Assembly (NCBI GenBank): GCA_964496435.1
Contig: CAZBZP010000009.1
Coordinates: forward strand, 1 to 64,000
DNA from: Berkiella sp964496435
Lineage (GTDB): Bacteria > Pseudomonadota > Gammaproteobacteria > Berkiellales > Berkiellaceae
DNA: 64,000 nt
Direction of reading: 5' to 3'
A program made the position numbers and the translations under genes. The notes beneath the pieces were generated by a model that was given only the letters and a program-made list of their open reading frames with translations, did not search any database and was not told the origin of the DNA. Positions 63,476 to 64,000 of this stretch are shown here, piece by piece. Every line of letters begins with the position of its first letter. Within the stretch, counting starts at the first letter, position 1.

Positions 63476-64000
63476 TATTCCCATTCAATCGTTGCCGGCG
63501 GCTTGCTTGAAATATCATAGGTCACACGCGCAATACCTTTAATTTCATTGATAATGCGATTTGAGACATGTGCTAATAATTCATAAGGTAATTGTGCCCA
63601 GGTTGCCGTCATGAAATCCGTTGTTTCCACTGCACGTAATGAAACCACATATTCATAACTTCTGGCATCACCCATCACCCCAACGGCTTTGACAGGGAGA
63701 AAGACAACAAATGCTTGGCTTACTTTCTGGTAATAATTAAATTCATGCAATGTTTCGATAAAGATAGCATCTGCTTGACGAAGTAAATCCGCAAATTGCG
63801 GTTTCACTTCCCCTAAAATACGCACCCCTAAACCAGGGCCTGGGAAAGGATGACGCATCACCATTTTTTCAGGCAATCCTAAAGCCAAACCAATCTTACG
63901 CACCTCATCTTTAAATAACATGCGCAAAGGCTCACACAATTTTAAATGCATTTTTTCAGGCAAACCACCCACATTATGATGTGATTTAATCACATGGGCT
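63475..64000 (-). CDS. guaA: GMP synthase (glutamine-hydrolysing), C-terminal part
   Basis: The frame remains open to the window edge (AHVIKSHHNVGGL), so only the C-terminal about 175 residues of the gene are here. The visible part covers the end of the PP-loop ATPase domain and the dimerisation domain: VRKIGLALGLPEKMVMRHPF, PGPGLGVRILGEV and the terminal YDISSKPPATIEWE. The enzyme makes GMP from XMP. It precedes tadA, with a palindromic repeat filling the junction. The 5' end is outside the window. Confidence 0.95.
   Translation of the reverse strand, partial: AHVIKSHHNVGGLPEKMHLKLCEPLRMLFKDEVRKIGLALGLPEKMVMRHPFPGPGLGVRILGEVKPQFADLLRQADAIFIETLHEFNYYQKVSQAFVVFLPVKAVGVMGDARSYEYVVSLRAVETTDFMTATWAQLPYELLAHVSNRIINEIKGIARVTYDISSKPPATIEWE

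Noticed and set aside
1..64000. tRNA, rRNA, CRISPR arrays, insertion sequences, prophage
   Set aside because: All intergenic gaps were scanned by eye; no cloverleaf, regularly spaced repeats, transposase or integrase was seen.

Overview
This 64 kb window is chromosomal DNA of a low-GC gammaproteobacterium, most likely an intracellular or host-associated member of the Legionellales (Legionella/Coxiella/Berkiella type). The placement is inferred. The housekeeping genes keep gammaproteobacterial order (rlmD-relA-mazG; lepA-lepB-rnc-era-recO-pdxJ-acpS; recJ-prfB-lysS; sdhE-ygfX near ygfZ; rpoE-rseA-degP). They are interrupted by genes with eukaryote-like features: ankyrin repeats, F-box-like motifs, a mitochondrial-carrier-like protein, an OTU-like cysteine protease candidate and a kinase-like protein. 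No tRNA, rRNA, CRISPR array, transposase or phage gene was seen.

Layout. 0-4.4 kb: a hairpin element, adk, ppc and a LOG-family gene. 4.5-9.1 kb: accessory block with a DUF2059 protein, two Gly-rich hydrophobic proteins (one with a bacteriocin-type leader), a membrane protein, an internally duplicated protein and an HTH regulator. 9.1-14.3 kb: mazG, relA, rlmD and a DEDD exonuclease. 14.4-20.9 kb: NSS transporter, secreted bactofilin-like protein, small lipoprotein, and a periplasmic binding protein overlapping a BarA/LetS-type hybrid kinase. 20.8-24.6 kb: a frameshifted gene, an 810-aa kinase-like protein and an ankyrin protein. 24.7-31.3 kb: the acpS-to-lepA operon, read leftward. 31.5-36.7 kb: OTU-like protein, degP, rseA-like, rpoE, ygfX-sdhE and a DUF924 protein. 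37-45.5 kb: ygfZ, HDOD gene, small ankyrin gene, lysS, prfB with its +1 frameshift, recJ, an rpfE-like gene and a Mth938-like gene. 45.4-51.2 kb: a coiled-coil protein and a divergent 1411-aa protein. 51.2-57.4 kb: cytochrome b561, maeA and purL. 57.6-62.9 kb: a host-interaction-type cluster with two tandem F-box-like repeat proteins, a mitochondrial-carrier-like protein and a small tandem-repeat protein. 62.9-64 kb: tadA and the 3' part of guaA.

The most notable material is the F-box/29-residue-repeat pair beside a mitochondrial-carrier-like protein, with an OTU-like and a kinase-like protein elsewhere. Together they suggest a secreted repertoire acting on host ubiquitin, mitochondria and membranes. 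Secretion itself cannot be read from the sequence. A second theme is a mosaic of palindromic intergenic repeats. Two near full-length copies share five modules in the same order. One copy lies inside the era-recO operon, and another has been absorbed into the 5' end of the tadA reading frame.
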